This document shows, piece by piece, positions 1 to 6,205 of a stretch of 7,036 nucleotides of DNA. Each line of letters opens with the position of its first letter. Position 1 is the stretch's first letter. The stretch spans positions 1-7,036 of the forward strand of contig CAADVE010000137.1 of assembly GCA_900752425.1 (NCBI GenBank), written 5' to 3'. The stretch is from an uncultured Collinsella sp. GTDB lineage: Bacteria; Actinomycetota; Coriobacteriia; Coriobacteriales; Coriobacteriaceae. A program made the position numbers and the translations under genes. A model generated the notes under the pieces. It did no database searches, was not told where the DNA came from, and was given only the letters and a program-made list of their open reading frames with translations.

Positions 1-23
1 AGGCGGCATATGAAGAAGGTCTT

Positions 24-60
24 AAAAAGGGCCCGGAAGGCATTGCCTTCCGGGCCCTTT
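24..60 (-). terminator. Intrinsic terminator of pyk
   Basis: A perfect 16-bp inverted repeat has arms at 26-41 and 45-60 with a 3-nt loop. Read on the minus strand it is followed by a run of five T (complement of 24-28), as expected of a Rho-independent terminator. It lies about 30 nt past the pyk stop codon. On the plus strand only three T follow the stem, so leftward termination is the likely main function. Confidence 0.93.
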
Positions 61-88
61 GCAATGCAAATCTGCTTGCAAGTACGAT

Positions 89-1549
89 TTAGCGCACCTG
101 AGCGACGTAAGCGACGTTGGTCGAGGAGACCTTGTCCTCGAGCTGGACGCTCATGCGGGGATCGCCGGCGGTAGCGACGGTCAGGTCGCCGGCCTCGACG
201 TAGCCGAGCTCCTTAGCGGTCTCGATCGCCTTGACGATCGTGCCGTTGACGGTGCCCTGGGTAATCTCGGCCTGGTGCGGGATAACGCCCCAGTACATAA
301 TCATCTGCTGGACGGCCCACTCGTGGCGGGAGAACGCGCAGATCGGCATGTTGGGACGGAAGTGCGAGATCAGGCGAGCGGTACGACCGGTGGTCGTCGG
401 CACGGTGATGCACTTGGCGCCAACGGTGGTAGCCATGTTCACAGCGGACATACCCACAACGTTGTTGACGACGCGGGTGCCGTGAGCGTCAGCCGGAACC
501 TCGAGCGGAGCGTGAGCCGGGAGGTACTTCTCGGTCTCGAGAGCAATGCTGGCCTGCATCTTAACGGCCTCGACCGGGTACTTACCGGCAGCGGACTCGC
601 CAGAGAGCATAACGGCGTCGGTGCCGTCGTAGATGGCGTTAGCAACGTCGGCAACCTCGGCGCGCGTCGGGCGCGGGTTCTGCTGCATGGAGTCGAGCAT
701 CTGCGTAGCGGTGATAACGGGCTTGTAGGCCGCGTTGCACTTAGCGATGATTTCCTTCTGGATGTGCGGAACGAGCTCGGGCTTGATCTCGATGCCCAGG
801 TCGCCACGGGCGACCATGATGCCGTCGGAAGCCTCGAGGATCTCGTCGAAGTTCTCGACGCCCAGGGCGCACTCGATCTTCGGGAAGATCGTCACGTGCT
901 CGCCGCCGTTCTCGCGGCAAAGCTCGCGGATGCCGCGGACGGACTCGCCGTCACGGATGAAGGAAGCGGCGATGTAGTCGATGTTCTCGGTCAGGCCAAA
1001 GAGGATGTCCTGACGATCGCGCTCGGTGATAGCGGGCAGCGAGATGTTGACGTTGGGCATGTTAACACCCTTGCGCTCGCCGATCAGGCCGTCGTTCTTG
1101 ACGACGCAGGTCATGTCCTGGCCGTCGACGGACTCGACCTCGAGGGCAACCAGGCCGTCATCGATCAGGATGAGGGAGCCCTTCTCGACCTCGGAGGGCA
1201 GAGCCAGGTAGTCGAGGGAGATGTGCTCAGAGGTGCCGTGGAAATCCTCGGACGTGGGCTGAGCGGTGACGACGATCTTGTCGCCGGTCTTGACGGCAAC
1301 CTTCTTGCCGTCGACCAGAAGGCCGGTGCGGACCTCGGGGCCCTTGGTGTCGAGCAGGATGCCGACGGGCAGACCGAGCTCCTTGGAAATACGACGGACG
1401 CGCTCGATGCGACCGTGGTGCTCGTCGTAGGATCCGTGCGAGAAGTTAAAACGGGCGACGTTCATGCCCGCCTTGATCATCTCACGGATGGTCTCGTCGC
1501 TATCGCAGGCGGGACCCATGGTGCATACAATCTTAGTGCGCTTGTACAT
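89..1549 (-). CDS. pyk: Pyruvate kinase
   Basis: Converts phosphoenolpyruvate and ADP to pyruvate and ATP, the last step of glycolysis, in the cytosol. The 486-residue product is the usual length for a bacterial enzyme without the extra C-terminal PEP-utiliser domain. Visible motifs, N to C: the RFNFSHG strand at 33-39, with Asn35 and Ser37 as expected K+ ligands; DTKGPEVRTG at 67-76, where Glu72 with Thr68 and Thr75 matches the K+-dependent class (the K+-independent class has Lys at the Glu72 position); catalytic Lys224 and metal ligand Glu226 in PKIEC; Asp250 in ARGDLG; and TATQML at 280-285. The B domain lies at about 77-175, and the allosteric C domain fills the last ~130 residues. The family signature usually reads KIEN; here it is KIEC, a mild variant. 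The ATG start is preceded by TGGAGGT (complement of 1554-1560), 4 nt away. It is monocistronic, with its own -10 box and terminator, and is divergent from the cation ATPase. Confidence 0.97.
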   Translation of the reverse strand: MYKRTKIVCTMGPACDSDETIREMIKAGMNVARFNFSHGSYDEHHGRIERVRRISKELGLPVGILLDTKGPEVRTGLLVDGKKVAVKTGDKIVVTAQPTSEDFHGTSEHISLDYLALPSEVEKGSLILIDDGLVALEVESVDGQDMTCVVKNDGLIGERKGVNMPNVNISLPAITERDRQDILFGLTENIDYIAASFIRDGESVRGIRELCRENGGEHVTIFPKIECALGVENFDEILEASDGIMVARGDLGIEIKPELVPHIQKEIIAKCNAAYKPVITATQMLDSMQQNPRPTRAEVADVANAIYDGTDAVMLSGESAAGKYPVEAVKMQASIALETEKYLPAHAPLEVPADAHGTRVVNNVVGMSAVNMATTVGAKCITVPTTTGRTARLISHFRPNMPICAFSRHEWAVQQMIMYWGVIPHQAEITQGTVNGTIVKAIETAKELGYVEAGDLTVATAGDPRMSVQLEDKVSSTNVAYVAQVR

Positions 1550-1612
1550 TCAGACCTCCATCTGACATCGTCTTGCGCTGATAGATAAACCATAAGAAAT
1601 AAAACTGAGATG

Positions 1613-1618
1613 ATTATA
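1613..1618 (-). promoter_or_regulatory. -10 box of the pyk promoter
   Basis: The minus strand reads TATAAT here, a perfect -10 hexamer, which would give a start near 1606 and a leader of about 57 nt ahead of pyk. No good -35 hexamer is found at 16-18 nt (around 1635-1642 the minus strand is G-rich), and the extended -10 TG is absent. The promoter may therefore depend on an activator, and the -35 region overlaps one of the GACCG boxes described separately. Confidence 0.6.
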
Positions 1619-1628
1619 ACGAAATGCC

Positions 1629-1727
1629 GACCGAATACCCCAAAAAATCGACCGTATGCCGAATTAGAAGTTCTTTTTTTGCGGTAAAAACGGTATATGA
1701 AAAATCTTTACCAACCGTTCTGACCGC
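1629..1727. promoter_or_regulatory. Cluster of ACCG/CGGT boxes with spaced dyad
   Basis: Six ACCG or CGGT tetramers occur in about 100 bases of an otherwise AT-rich stretch: 1630, 1651, 1682, 1691, 1714 and 1723. CGACCGAATACC (1628-1639) and CGACCGTATGCC (1649-1660) are 10/12 identical direct copies 21 bp apart, two helical turns. The segment 1681-1694 is an inverted copy of 1714-1727 (12 of 14 positions). No T-run follows the dyad on either strand, so it is not a terminator. It lies just upstream of the pyk -10 box and in the region shared with the divergent ATPase. A regulator-binding region is an inference; the protein is unknown. Confidence 0.35.
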
Positions 1728-1843
1728 TGCTATCTGGGCGATATTTCAGTTTGACGATGCGCCGAAGAAAAAACGTTTAATCAATGTTGAGCATCACACG
1801 GTCTGCATCGTTGCACTCGAGCCGTGTTTCCAATTGGAATATT

Positions 1844-1873
1844 TTGGCTAGACGCGCCGCTTTGGGGTACCAT
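1844..1873 (+). promoter_or_regulatory. Candidate promoter of the cation ATPase
   Basis: TTGGCT (1844-1849) and TACCAT (1868-1873) are separated by 18 nt. The match to consensus is modest but plausible for a GC-rich genome. The predicted start near 1880 falls just before the first hairpin of the structured leader, which supports the call. The -10 box is enclosed by GGGG (1864-1867) and CCCC (1876-1879). A second, weaker candidate is TTGACG at 1751-1756 with TTTAAT at 1776-1781 (19-nt spacer). Confidence 0.4.
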
Positions 1874-1887
1874 AGCCCCACTATCAA

Positions 1888-1984
1888 CTGCCGCTCAGCA
1901 CGGCAGCCTTGATGAGCCCTTGCCCTTCTCCTGGGAATTATGATCGGGCATCAATCTGCTGAGTGGCCCGAATCCCAGGAGGGG
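1888..1984 (+). promoter_or_regulatory. Structured 5' leader with two competing folds; candidate translational switch
   Basis: Fold 1: hairpin A pairs CTGCCG (1888-1893) with CGGCAG (1901-1906) around loop CTCAGCA (1894-1900). Helix P1 pairs CTCCTGGGA (1928-1936) with TCCCAGGAG (1973-1981), burying much of the Shine-Dalgarno AGGAGGGG (1977-1984). Helix P2 pairs TCGGGC (1944-1949) with GCCCGA (1966-1971). The P2 loop holds TGCTGAG (1957-1963), the exact complement of the hairpin A loop, so a kissing interaction is possible. Fold 2: CTCAGCA pairs with TGCTGAG, TTGAT (1909-1913) with ATCAA (1950-1954), and GCCC (1916-1919) with GGGC (1946-1949). This places the anti-Shine-Dalgarno in a loop and frees the ribosome site. 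The ATG is 7 nt past the Shine-Dalgarno. I do not recognise a known riboswitch consensus; in particular I see no GGGGAGUAG core of the Mn2+ yybP-ykoY class. The pairings are visible in the sequence; switching and any ligand are inferred. Confidence 0.55.
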
Positions 1985-1991
1985 ACTCTAT

Positions 1992-4673
1992 ATGCAAAAG
2001 GAATACCTGTCCGCCGCGGCCGAGGTACTCAGCGACCAAGGTGTCGATGAGTACCTCGGCCTGAGCACCGGCGAGGCGTCGTCGCGCCTCGCCAAGACAG
2101 GCCCTAACAAGCTCGAGGAAGCCGAGAAGACGCCGTTGTGGAAGCGCTTCTTTGAGCAGATGGCCGATCCCATGGTCATCATGCTGATCGTTGCCGCCGT
2201 CATCAGTGCACTCACGGGCATGGTCAAGGGTGAGGCGGACTTTGCCGACGTCGCCATCATCATGTTCGTCGTTATCGTCAACTCGGTGCTGGGCGTGGTT
2301 CAGGAGGCCAAGAGCGAGGAGGCTCTCGAGGCCCTGCAGGAGATGAGCGCGGCGCAGTCCAAGGTACTGCGCGACGGCAAGCTCGTGCACCTGCCGAGCG
2401 CCGAGCTCGTGCCCGGTGACGTGATCATGCTCGAGGCGGGCGACTCCGTCCCGGCCGACTGCCGCGTGCTCGAGAGCGCCACGATGAAGATCGAGGAGGC
2501 CGCCCTTACCGGCGAGTCCGTGCCCGTCGAGAAGCATGCCAACGTGATCGAGCTCGCCGCCGGCACCGACGACGTGCCGCTCGGCGACCGCAAGAACATG
2601 TGCTACATGGGCTCCACCGTGGTGTACGGTCGCGGCCGCGCCGTCGTGGTCGGCACCGGCATGAACACCGAGATGGGTAAGATCGCTGGCGCCCTGGCCG
2701 AGGCCAAGGAAGAGCTCACGCCGTTGCAGGTGAAGCTCGCCGAGCTCAGTCGCATCCTTACCATCATGGTGATCGTCATCTGCGTCGTCATCTTTGGCGT
2801 TGACATCATCCGTCATGGCGTTGGTAACGTTCTCACCGACCCGACTGCCCTGCTCGACACCTTTATGGTCGCCGTCTCGCTCGCCGTCGCCGCCATCCCC
2901 GAGGGCCTGGTCGCCGTCGTGACCATCGTGCTTTCGCTCGGCGTGACCAAGATGGCCAAGCGCCAGGCAATTATCCGCAAGCTTTCTGCTGTCGAGACGC
3001 TCGGCTGCACGCAGACCATCTGCTCCGACAAGACCGGTACCCTTACCCAGAATAAGATGACCGTCGTCAAGCACGAGCTCGCTGCGCCCAAGGAGAAGTT
3101 CTTGGCCGGCATGGCGCTGTGCTCCGATGCCCAGTGGGACGAGGAGCTGGGCGAGGCCGTGGGCGAGCCGACCGAGTGTGCGCTCGTCAACGATGCCGGC
3201 AAGGCTGGTCTTACTGGCCTGACTGCCGAGCACCCGCGCGTGGGCGAGGCGCCGTTCGACTCGGGCCGTAAGATGATGTCCGTGGTCGTCGAGACCCTGG
3301 ACGGCGAGTACGAGCAGTACACCAAGGGCGCGCCCGACGTGGTGATCGGCCTGTGCACCCATATCTACGAGGGCGATAAGGTCGTCCCCCTGACCGAGGA
3401 GCGTCGCGCCGAGCTCGTGGCAGCCAACAAGGCCATGGCCGACGAGGCCCTGCGCGTGCTGGCGCTGGCGAGCCGCACCTACACCGAGGTTCCCGCCGAC
3501 TGCAGCCCCGCTGCGCTCGAGCATGACCTGGTTTTCTGCGGTCTGTCCGGCATGATTGACCCGGTCCGCCCCGAGGTGGCCGACGCTATCCGCGAGGCGC
3601 ACGACGCCGGTATCCGCACCGTCATGATCACGGGCGACCACATCGACACCGCCGTGGCCATCGCCAAGCAGCTGGGCATCGTCGCCGATCGCAGCCAGGC
3701 TATCACCGGTGCCGACCTCGACCGCATGAGCGACGAGGAGCTCGACGCGCACATCGAGGACTACGGCGTGTACGCCCGCGTCCAGCCCGAGCACAAGACG
3801 CGCATCGTCGAGGCTTGGAAGTCGCGCGACCAGATCGTCGCCATGACGGGCGACGGCGTCAACGATGCCCCGTCCATCAAGCGCGCCGACATCGGCGTGG
3901 GCATGGGCATCACCGGCACCGACGTTACCAAGAACGTTGCCGACATGGTGCTTGCCGACGACAACTTCGCCACCATCATCGGTGCCTGCGAAGAGGGCCG
4001 TCGCATCTACGACAACATCCGCAAGGTCATCCAGTTCCTGCTTTCGGCCAACCTTGCCGAGGTCTTCTCGGTGTTCATCGCCACGCTCATCGGTTTTACC
4101 ATCTTCCAGCCGGTGCAGCTGCTGTGGGTGAACCTGGTTACCGACTGCTTCCCTGCGCTCGCGCTGGGCATGGAGGACGCCGAGGGCGACATCATGAAGC
4201 GCAAGCCGCGCAACGCCAAGGACGGTGTCTTTGCCGGACATATGGGTCTGGACTGCGTGGTCCAGGGCCTGATCATCACCGTGCTGGTGCTGGCGAGCTT
4301 CTTTGTGGGCGTGTACTTTGACATGGGCTACATCCACATCGCCGATATGATCGCCGGCAATGCCGACGAGGAAGGCGTGATGATGGCGTTCATCACGCTC
4401 AACATGGTCGAGATTTTCCACTGCTTCAATATGCGCAGCCGTCGTGCGTCGCTGTTCACCATGAAGAAGCAGAACAAGTGGCTGTGGGCTTCCGCCGCGC
4501 TGGCACTGGTGCTGACGGTGATCGTGACCGTGCAGCCGACGCTTGCCGAGATGTTCTTTGGCCCCGTGACGCTTGAGCTCAAGGGCGTTCTTGCCGCGCT
4601 GGGTCTGGCCTTCCTGATCATCCCGCTTATGGAGATCTACAAGGCGATCATGCGCGCGGTCGAGAAAGAGTAG
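1992..4673 (+). CDS. P2-type cation-transporting ATPase, calcium-pump-like
   Basis: An 893-residue integral-membrane pump that couples ATP hydrolysis to cation export, most likely Ca2+ and possibly Mn2+. The architecture is complete: N-terminal cation-ATPase domain (about 8-75), M1 (57-75) and M2 (80-100), actuator domain with TGES at 173-176, M3 (254-272), M4 with PEGL at 303-306, DKTGT at 346-350 with phosphorylated Asp346, nucleotide-binding domain with KGAPD at 445-449, MITGD at 545-549, TGDGVND at 619-625, then M5-M10. Residues equivalent to the SERCA calcium ligands are visible: Glu304 in M4, Asn687 and Glu690 in M5, Asn714, Thr717 and Asp718 in M6. In M8 the SERCA Glu908 position appears to be Asn804, although Glu807 is close. 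The fifth residue of the usual PEGLP motif is Val307, not Pro. The ATG has a strong AGGAGGGG site upstream that lies in the structured leader. The pump stands alone between pyk and rsgA, with no linked metal regulator. Ion specificity cannot be fixed from the sequence. Confidence 0.94.
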   Translation: MQKEYLSAAAEVLSDQGVDEYLGLSTGEASSRLAKTGPNKLEEAEKTPLWKRFFEQMADPMVIMLIVAAVISALTGMVKGEADFADVAIIMFVVIVNSVLGVVQEAKSEEALEALQEMSAAQSKVLRDGKLVHLPSAELVPGDVIMLEAGDSVPADCRVLESATMKIEEAALTGESVPVEKHANVIELAAGTDDVPLGDRKNMCYMGSTVVYGRGRAVVVGTGMNTEMGKIAGALAEAKEELTPLQVKLAELSRILTIMVIVICVVIFGVDIIRHGVGNVLTDPTALLDTFMVAVSLAVAAIPEGLVAVVTIVLSLGVTKMAKRQAIIRKLSAVETLGCTQTICSDKTGTLTQNKMTVVKHELAAPKEKFLAGMALCSDAQWDEELGEAVGEPTECALVNDAGKAGLTGLTAEHPRVGEAPFDSGRKMMSVVVETLDGEYEQYTKGAPDVVIGLCTHIYEGDKVVPLTEERRAELVAANKAMADEALRVLALASRTYTEVPADCSPAALEHDLVFCGLSGMIDPVRPEVADAIREAHDAGIRTVMITGDHIDTAVAIAKQLGIVADRSQAITGADLDRMSDEELDAHIEDYGVYARVQPEHKTRIVEAWKSRDQIVAMTGDGVNDAPSIKRADIGVGMGITGTDVTKNVADMVLADDNFATIIGACEEGRRIYDNIRKVIQFLLSANLAEVFSVFIATLIGFTIFQPVQLLWVNLVTDCFPALALGMEDAEGDIMKRKPRNAKDGVFAGHMGLDCVVQGLIITVLVLASFFVGVYFDMGYIHIADMIAGNADEEGVMMAFITLNMVEIFHCFNMRSRRASLFTMKKQNKWLWASAALALVLTVIVTVQPTLAEMFFGPVTLELKGVLAALGLAFLIIPLMEIYKAIMRAVEKE

Positions 4674-4696
4674 GTCGAAAGGCCATCCTTCCCACC

Positions 4697-4787
4697 GGCC
4701 CGACCGCCTGCGGGGTTTCTTCTTCGCTGGTCCTCGCGCTTCGCGCTGCGGGATCGCTCAGAAGAAATCCCTCCCGGCGGGCGGGCC
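4697..4787. repeat. 91-nt imperfect palindrome in the ATPase-rsgA gap
   Basis: The arms pair over several blocks: GGCCCG (4697-4702) with CGGGCC (4782-4787), CCGCC (4704-4708) with GGCGG (4776-4780), and GGGGTTTCTTCT (4712-4723) with AGAAGAAATCCC (4760-4771, one G-U). GTCC (4730-4733) pairs with GGAT (4751-4754), and CGCG (4735-4738) with CGCG (4742-4745) at the tip. It starts 24 nt after the ATPase stop and no gene overlaps it. It has no T-run on the plus strand, so it is not a classical terminator. It could be a dispersed palindromic (REP-like) element or an mRNA 3'-end stabiliser. Copy number is unknown. Confidence 0.6.
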
Positions 4788-4848
4788 CTGCGGTATCCTT
4801 GCTGGCTTTTCTCCCGCGCGGATGATAAAGGGCTGAGGGAAAGTTTGT

Positions 4849-4882
4849 GAGCTGGTCGGGCTTTGCCCGGCCAGCTCTTTTT
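4849..4882 (+). terminator. Intrinsic terminator after the cation ATPase
   Basis: A 13-bp stem has arms at 4849-4861 and 4865-4877, with one G-U pair and a TTT loop, followed by five T (4878-4882). It lies 175 nt past the ATPase stop and upstream of the rsgA start at 4931, so it separates the two transcripts. Confidence 0.9.
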
Positions 4883-4892
4883 GATTTAAAAT
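4863..4892 (+). promoter_or_regulatory. Candidate rsgA promoter overlapping the terminator
   Basis: TAAAAT (4887-4892) matches the -10 consensus at 5 of 6 positions, with TTGCCC (4863-4868) as the -35 at 18-nt spacing. The -35 hexamer sits in the right half of the preceding terminator. The predicted start near 4899 leaves a leader of about 30 nt before the GTG at 4931. A less convincing alternative is TTGCTG (4799-4804) with GATAAA (4824-4829), which would have to read through the terminator. Confidence 0.42.
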
Positions 4893-4930
4893 ACCTGCTC
4901 AGTTGTGATTTATGGTGCTGGGAGGCGCTT

Positions 4931-6115
4931 GTGGGCAAGGCTAAGGCTAAAGCGAAGAAAAAGACGACGGGGGCGCGGGCTAAGCGCGATCGTCGTCGGA
5001 AGCTCGCGACCGAGGCCCCCGCATCTGCCGAGGAGCTGCTGGCAAACGTGCCGGGACTCGACGCGCTGCAGGATGTTCCGGCGTTCGATGACCTGCCGGT
5101 CGATGAAGCTCAGCAGGCAGCATTTGACGACTTTTGCGCACATGCCGAGGAGCCCGAGCAGATGCAGCTTGGCGCCGTGGTGCGCTTGGATCGCGGGTTT
5201 CCGCTGGTGGCGACTGCCAACGATACCTTCCGCGCCGAGCATGCCGTGGGGTTTGCCAAGTCGCGCGGCGAGGACGAGGTTCTGTTGCCTGCCGTGGGCG
5301 ACCGTGTGGCGGTGCGCCGCGCTCCCGGGCACGATATGGGCGTGATTGAGTGCGTGCTGCCGCGCCGTACGAGCTTTGAGCGTTGGCGCGGCCGTGCCCG
5401 TGGAGAGCGCCAGGTGCTCTGCTCCAACGTGGATAGCGTGCTAATCGTGCAGGCGCTCGGTGCCGGCGAGGTGCTGCTCGACCGCGTGGCGCGCTCGCTG
5501 GTGTTGGCGCTCGACTGCGATGCCGAGCCGGTGGTGGTGCTCACCAAAGCTGACCGCTGCGATGCCGAGGAGCTCGAGCGCGATCTGGACCGCGTGCGCC
5601 GCCTGGTGGGTCCGGACGTGCGCGTGATCGTGACGTCCTCTGCCGAGGGGCGCGGCCTGGACGAGGTTCGTTCCTGCGTGCCTGCCGGGAGCTGCGCCAT
5701 GATTCTGGGCGAGTCGGGTGCCGGCAAGTCGACGCTGCTCAATGCGCTGCTGGGCCACGATACGTTGGCGACTGGCGGTGTGCGCGAACGCGACGACCAG
5801 GGCCGTCACACTACCGTCGCGCGCGTGATGGTGGCACTGCCGGGCGACGCCGGCGTGATCGCCGATGCCCCGGGCCTGCGCAGCCTACCGCTCGTGGGTC
5901 ACGAGCGGGGTCTGGCGCGCGCCTTCCCCGAGATTGTCGAGGCATCGCGCGCGTGCCGGTTTGGCGATTGCACGCATACCCATGAACCGGGTTGCGCCGT
6001 TCGCGAGGCCGAGGACGCCGGGCAGATCGACAGCCTGCGTCTGGAAACGTTCCAAAACCTGGCGTCATCCATGCGCGTGAGTGCTCAAATGCTCGATCCC
6101 GATGTCCATTTGTAA
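4931..6115 (+). CDS. rsgA: Small ribosomal subunit biogenesis GTPase RsgA
   Basis: A cytosolic GTPase that binds the 30S subunit late in its maturation and uses GTP hydrolysis to proof or release the assembling decoding region. The 394-residue product shows the circularly permuted G-motif order typical of the family: G4 TKAD at 205-208, G5 TSSAEG at 235-240, G1 GESGAGKST at 260-268, G2 HTT at 293-295, G3 DAPG at 312-315. An OB-fold precedes it (about 79-160). A C-terminal zinc-binding motif C-x4-C-x-H-x5-C follows (Cys342, Cys347, His349, Cys355). It is longer than the roughly 290-350 residues usual for the family. The extra part is N-terminal: a Lys/Arg-rich tail (residues 3-24) and then an acidic linker to about 77. 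The GTG at 4931 is chosen because GGGAGG (4920-4925) lies 5 nt upstream. A longer in-frame GTG at 4847 would put the first codons inside a terminator hairpin and has no ribosome site. It appears monocistronic, closed by the terminator at 6133. Confidence 0.95.
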   Translation: MGKAKAKAKKKTTGARAKRDRRRKLATEAPASAEELLANVPGLDALQDVPAFDDLPVDEAQQAAFDDFCAHAEEPEQMQLGAVVRLDRGFPLVATANDTFRAEHAVGFAKSRGEDEVLLPAVGDRVAVRRAPGHDMGVIECVLPRRTSFERWRGRARGERQVLCSNVDSVLIVQALGAGEVLLDRVARSLVLALDCDAEPVVVLTKADRCDAEELERDLDRVRRLVGPDVRVIVTSSAEGRGLDEVRSCVPAGSCAMILGESGAGKSTLLNALLGHDTLATGGVRERDDQGRHTTVARVMVALPGDAGVIADAPGLRSLPLVGHERGLARAFPEIVEASRACRFGDCTHTHEPGCAVREAEDAGQIDSLRLETFQNLASSMRVSAQMLDPDVHL

Positions 6116-6132
6116 TTGATTTTTCCTATGAC

Positions 6133-6167
6133 AGCCGTCTCCCAACTGTTCGGGAGACGGCTTTTTT
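6133..6167 (+). terminator. Intrinsic terminator of rsgA
   Basis: A perfect 11-bp stem, AGCCGTCTCCC (6133-6143) with GGGAGACGGCT (6152-6162), has an 8-nt loop and is followed by a T-run to 6167. It begins 18 nt past the rsgA stop. Confidence 0.94.
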
Positions 6168-6205
6168 GCTGCGGAAAAACCTCGAAACATGCAGTTTGCT
6201 GACGT

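Noticed and set aside
59..1588. A 509-codon open frame on the plus strand opposite pyk
   Set aside because: It is antisense to an unmistakable pyruvate kinase, rich in Asp, Gly, Leu and Val as expected of a complementary-frame shadow in GC-rich DNA, and has no ribosome site or family motif.
1699..1714. Sequence resembling a catabolite-responsive cre site (TGAAAAATCTTTACC)
   Set aside because: The centre lacks the invariant CG and the half-sites have the wrong spacing. AAACGTTT at 1771-1778 has the CG but lacks the flanking TG.
1624..1851. A 75-codon open frame in the divergent intergenic region
   Set aside because: No Shine-Dalgarno precedes its ATG, it starts on the pyk promoter, its base composition differs from the neighbouring genes, and its translation shows no recognisable family. 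Length alone is not evidence in an AT-richer stretch.
1880..1991. A known Mn2+ (yybP-ykoY) or Mg2+ (M-box) riboswitch
   Set aside because: The gene type would fit, but I cannot find the conserved core segments of either class, and the kissing-loop layout differs. An Infernal search would settle this.
1938..4421. An 827-codon open frame on the minus strand opposite the ATPase
   Set aside because: The His/Asp/Gly/Leu-rich low-complexity translation is a shadow of the codon bias of the ATPase gene. No domain motif is seen and it would need to start inside the ATPase gene.
4648..4938. A 96-codon minus-strand open frame across the ATPase-rsgA gap
   Set aside because: It overlaps the ATPase 3' end, the palindrome and the terminator, and its low-complexity translation has no recognisable domain.
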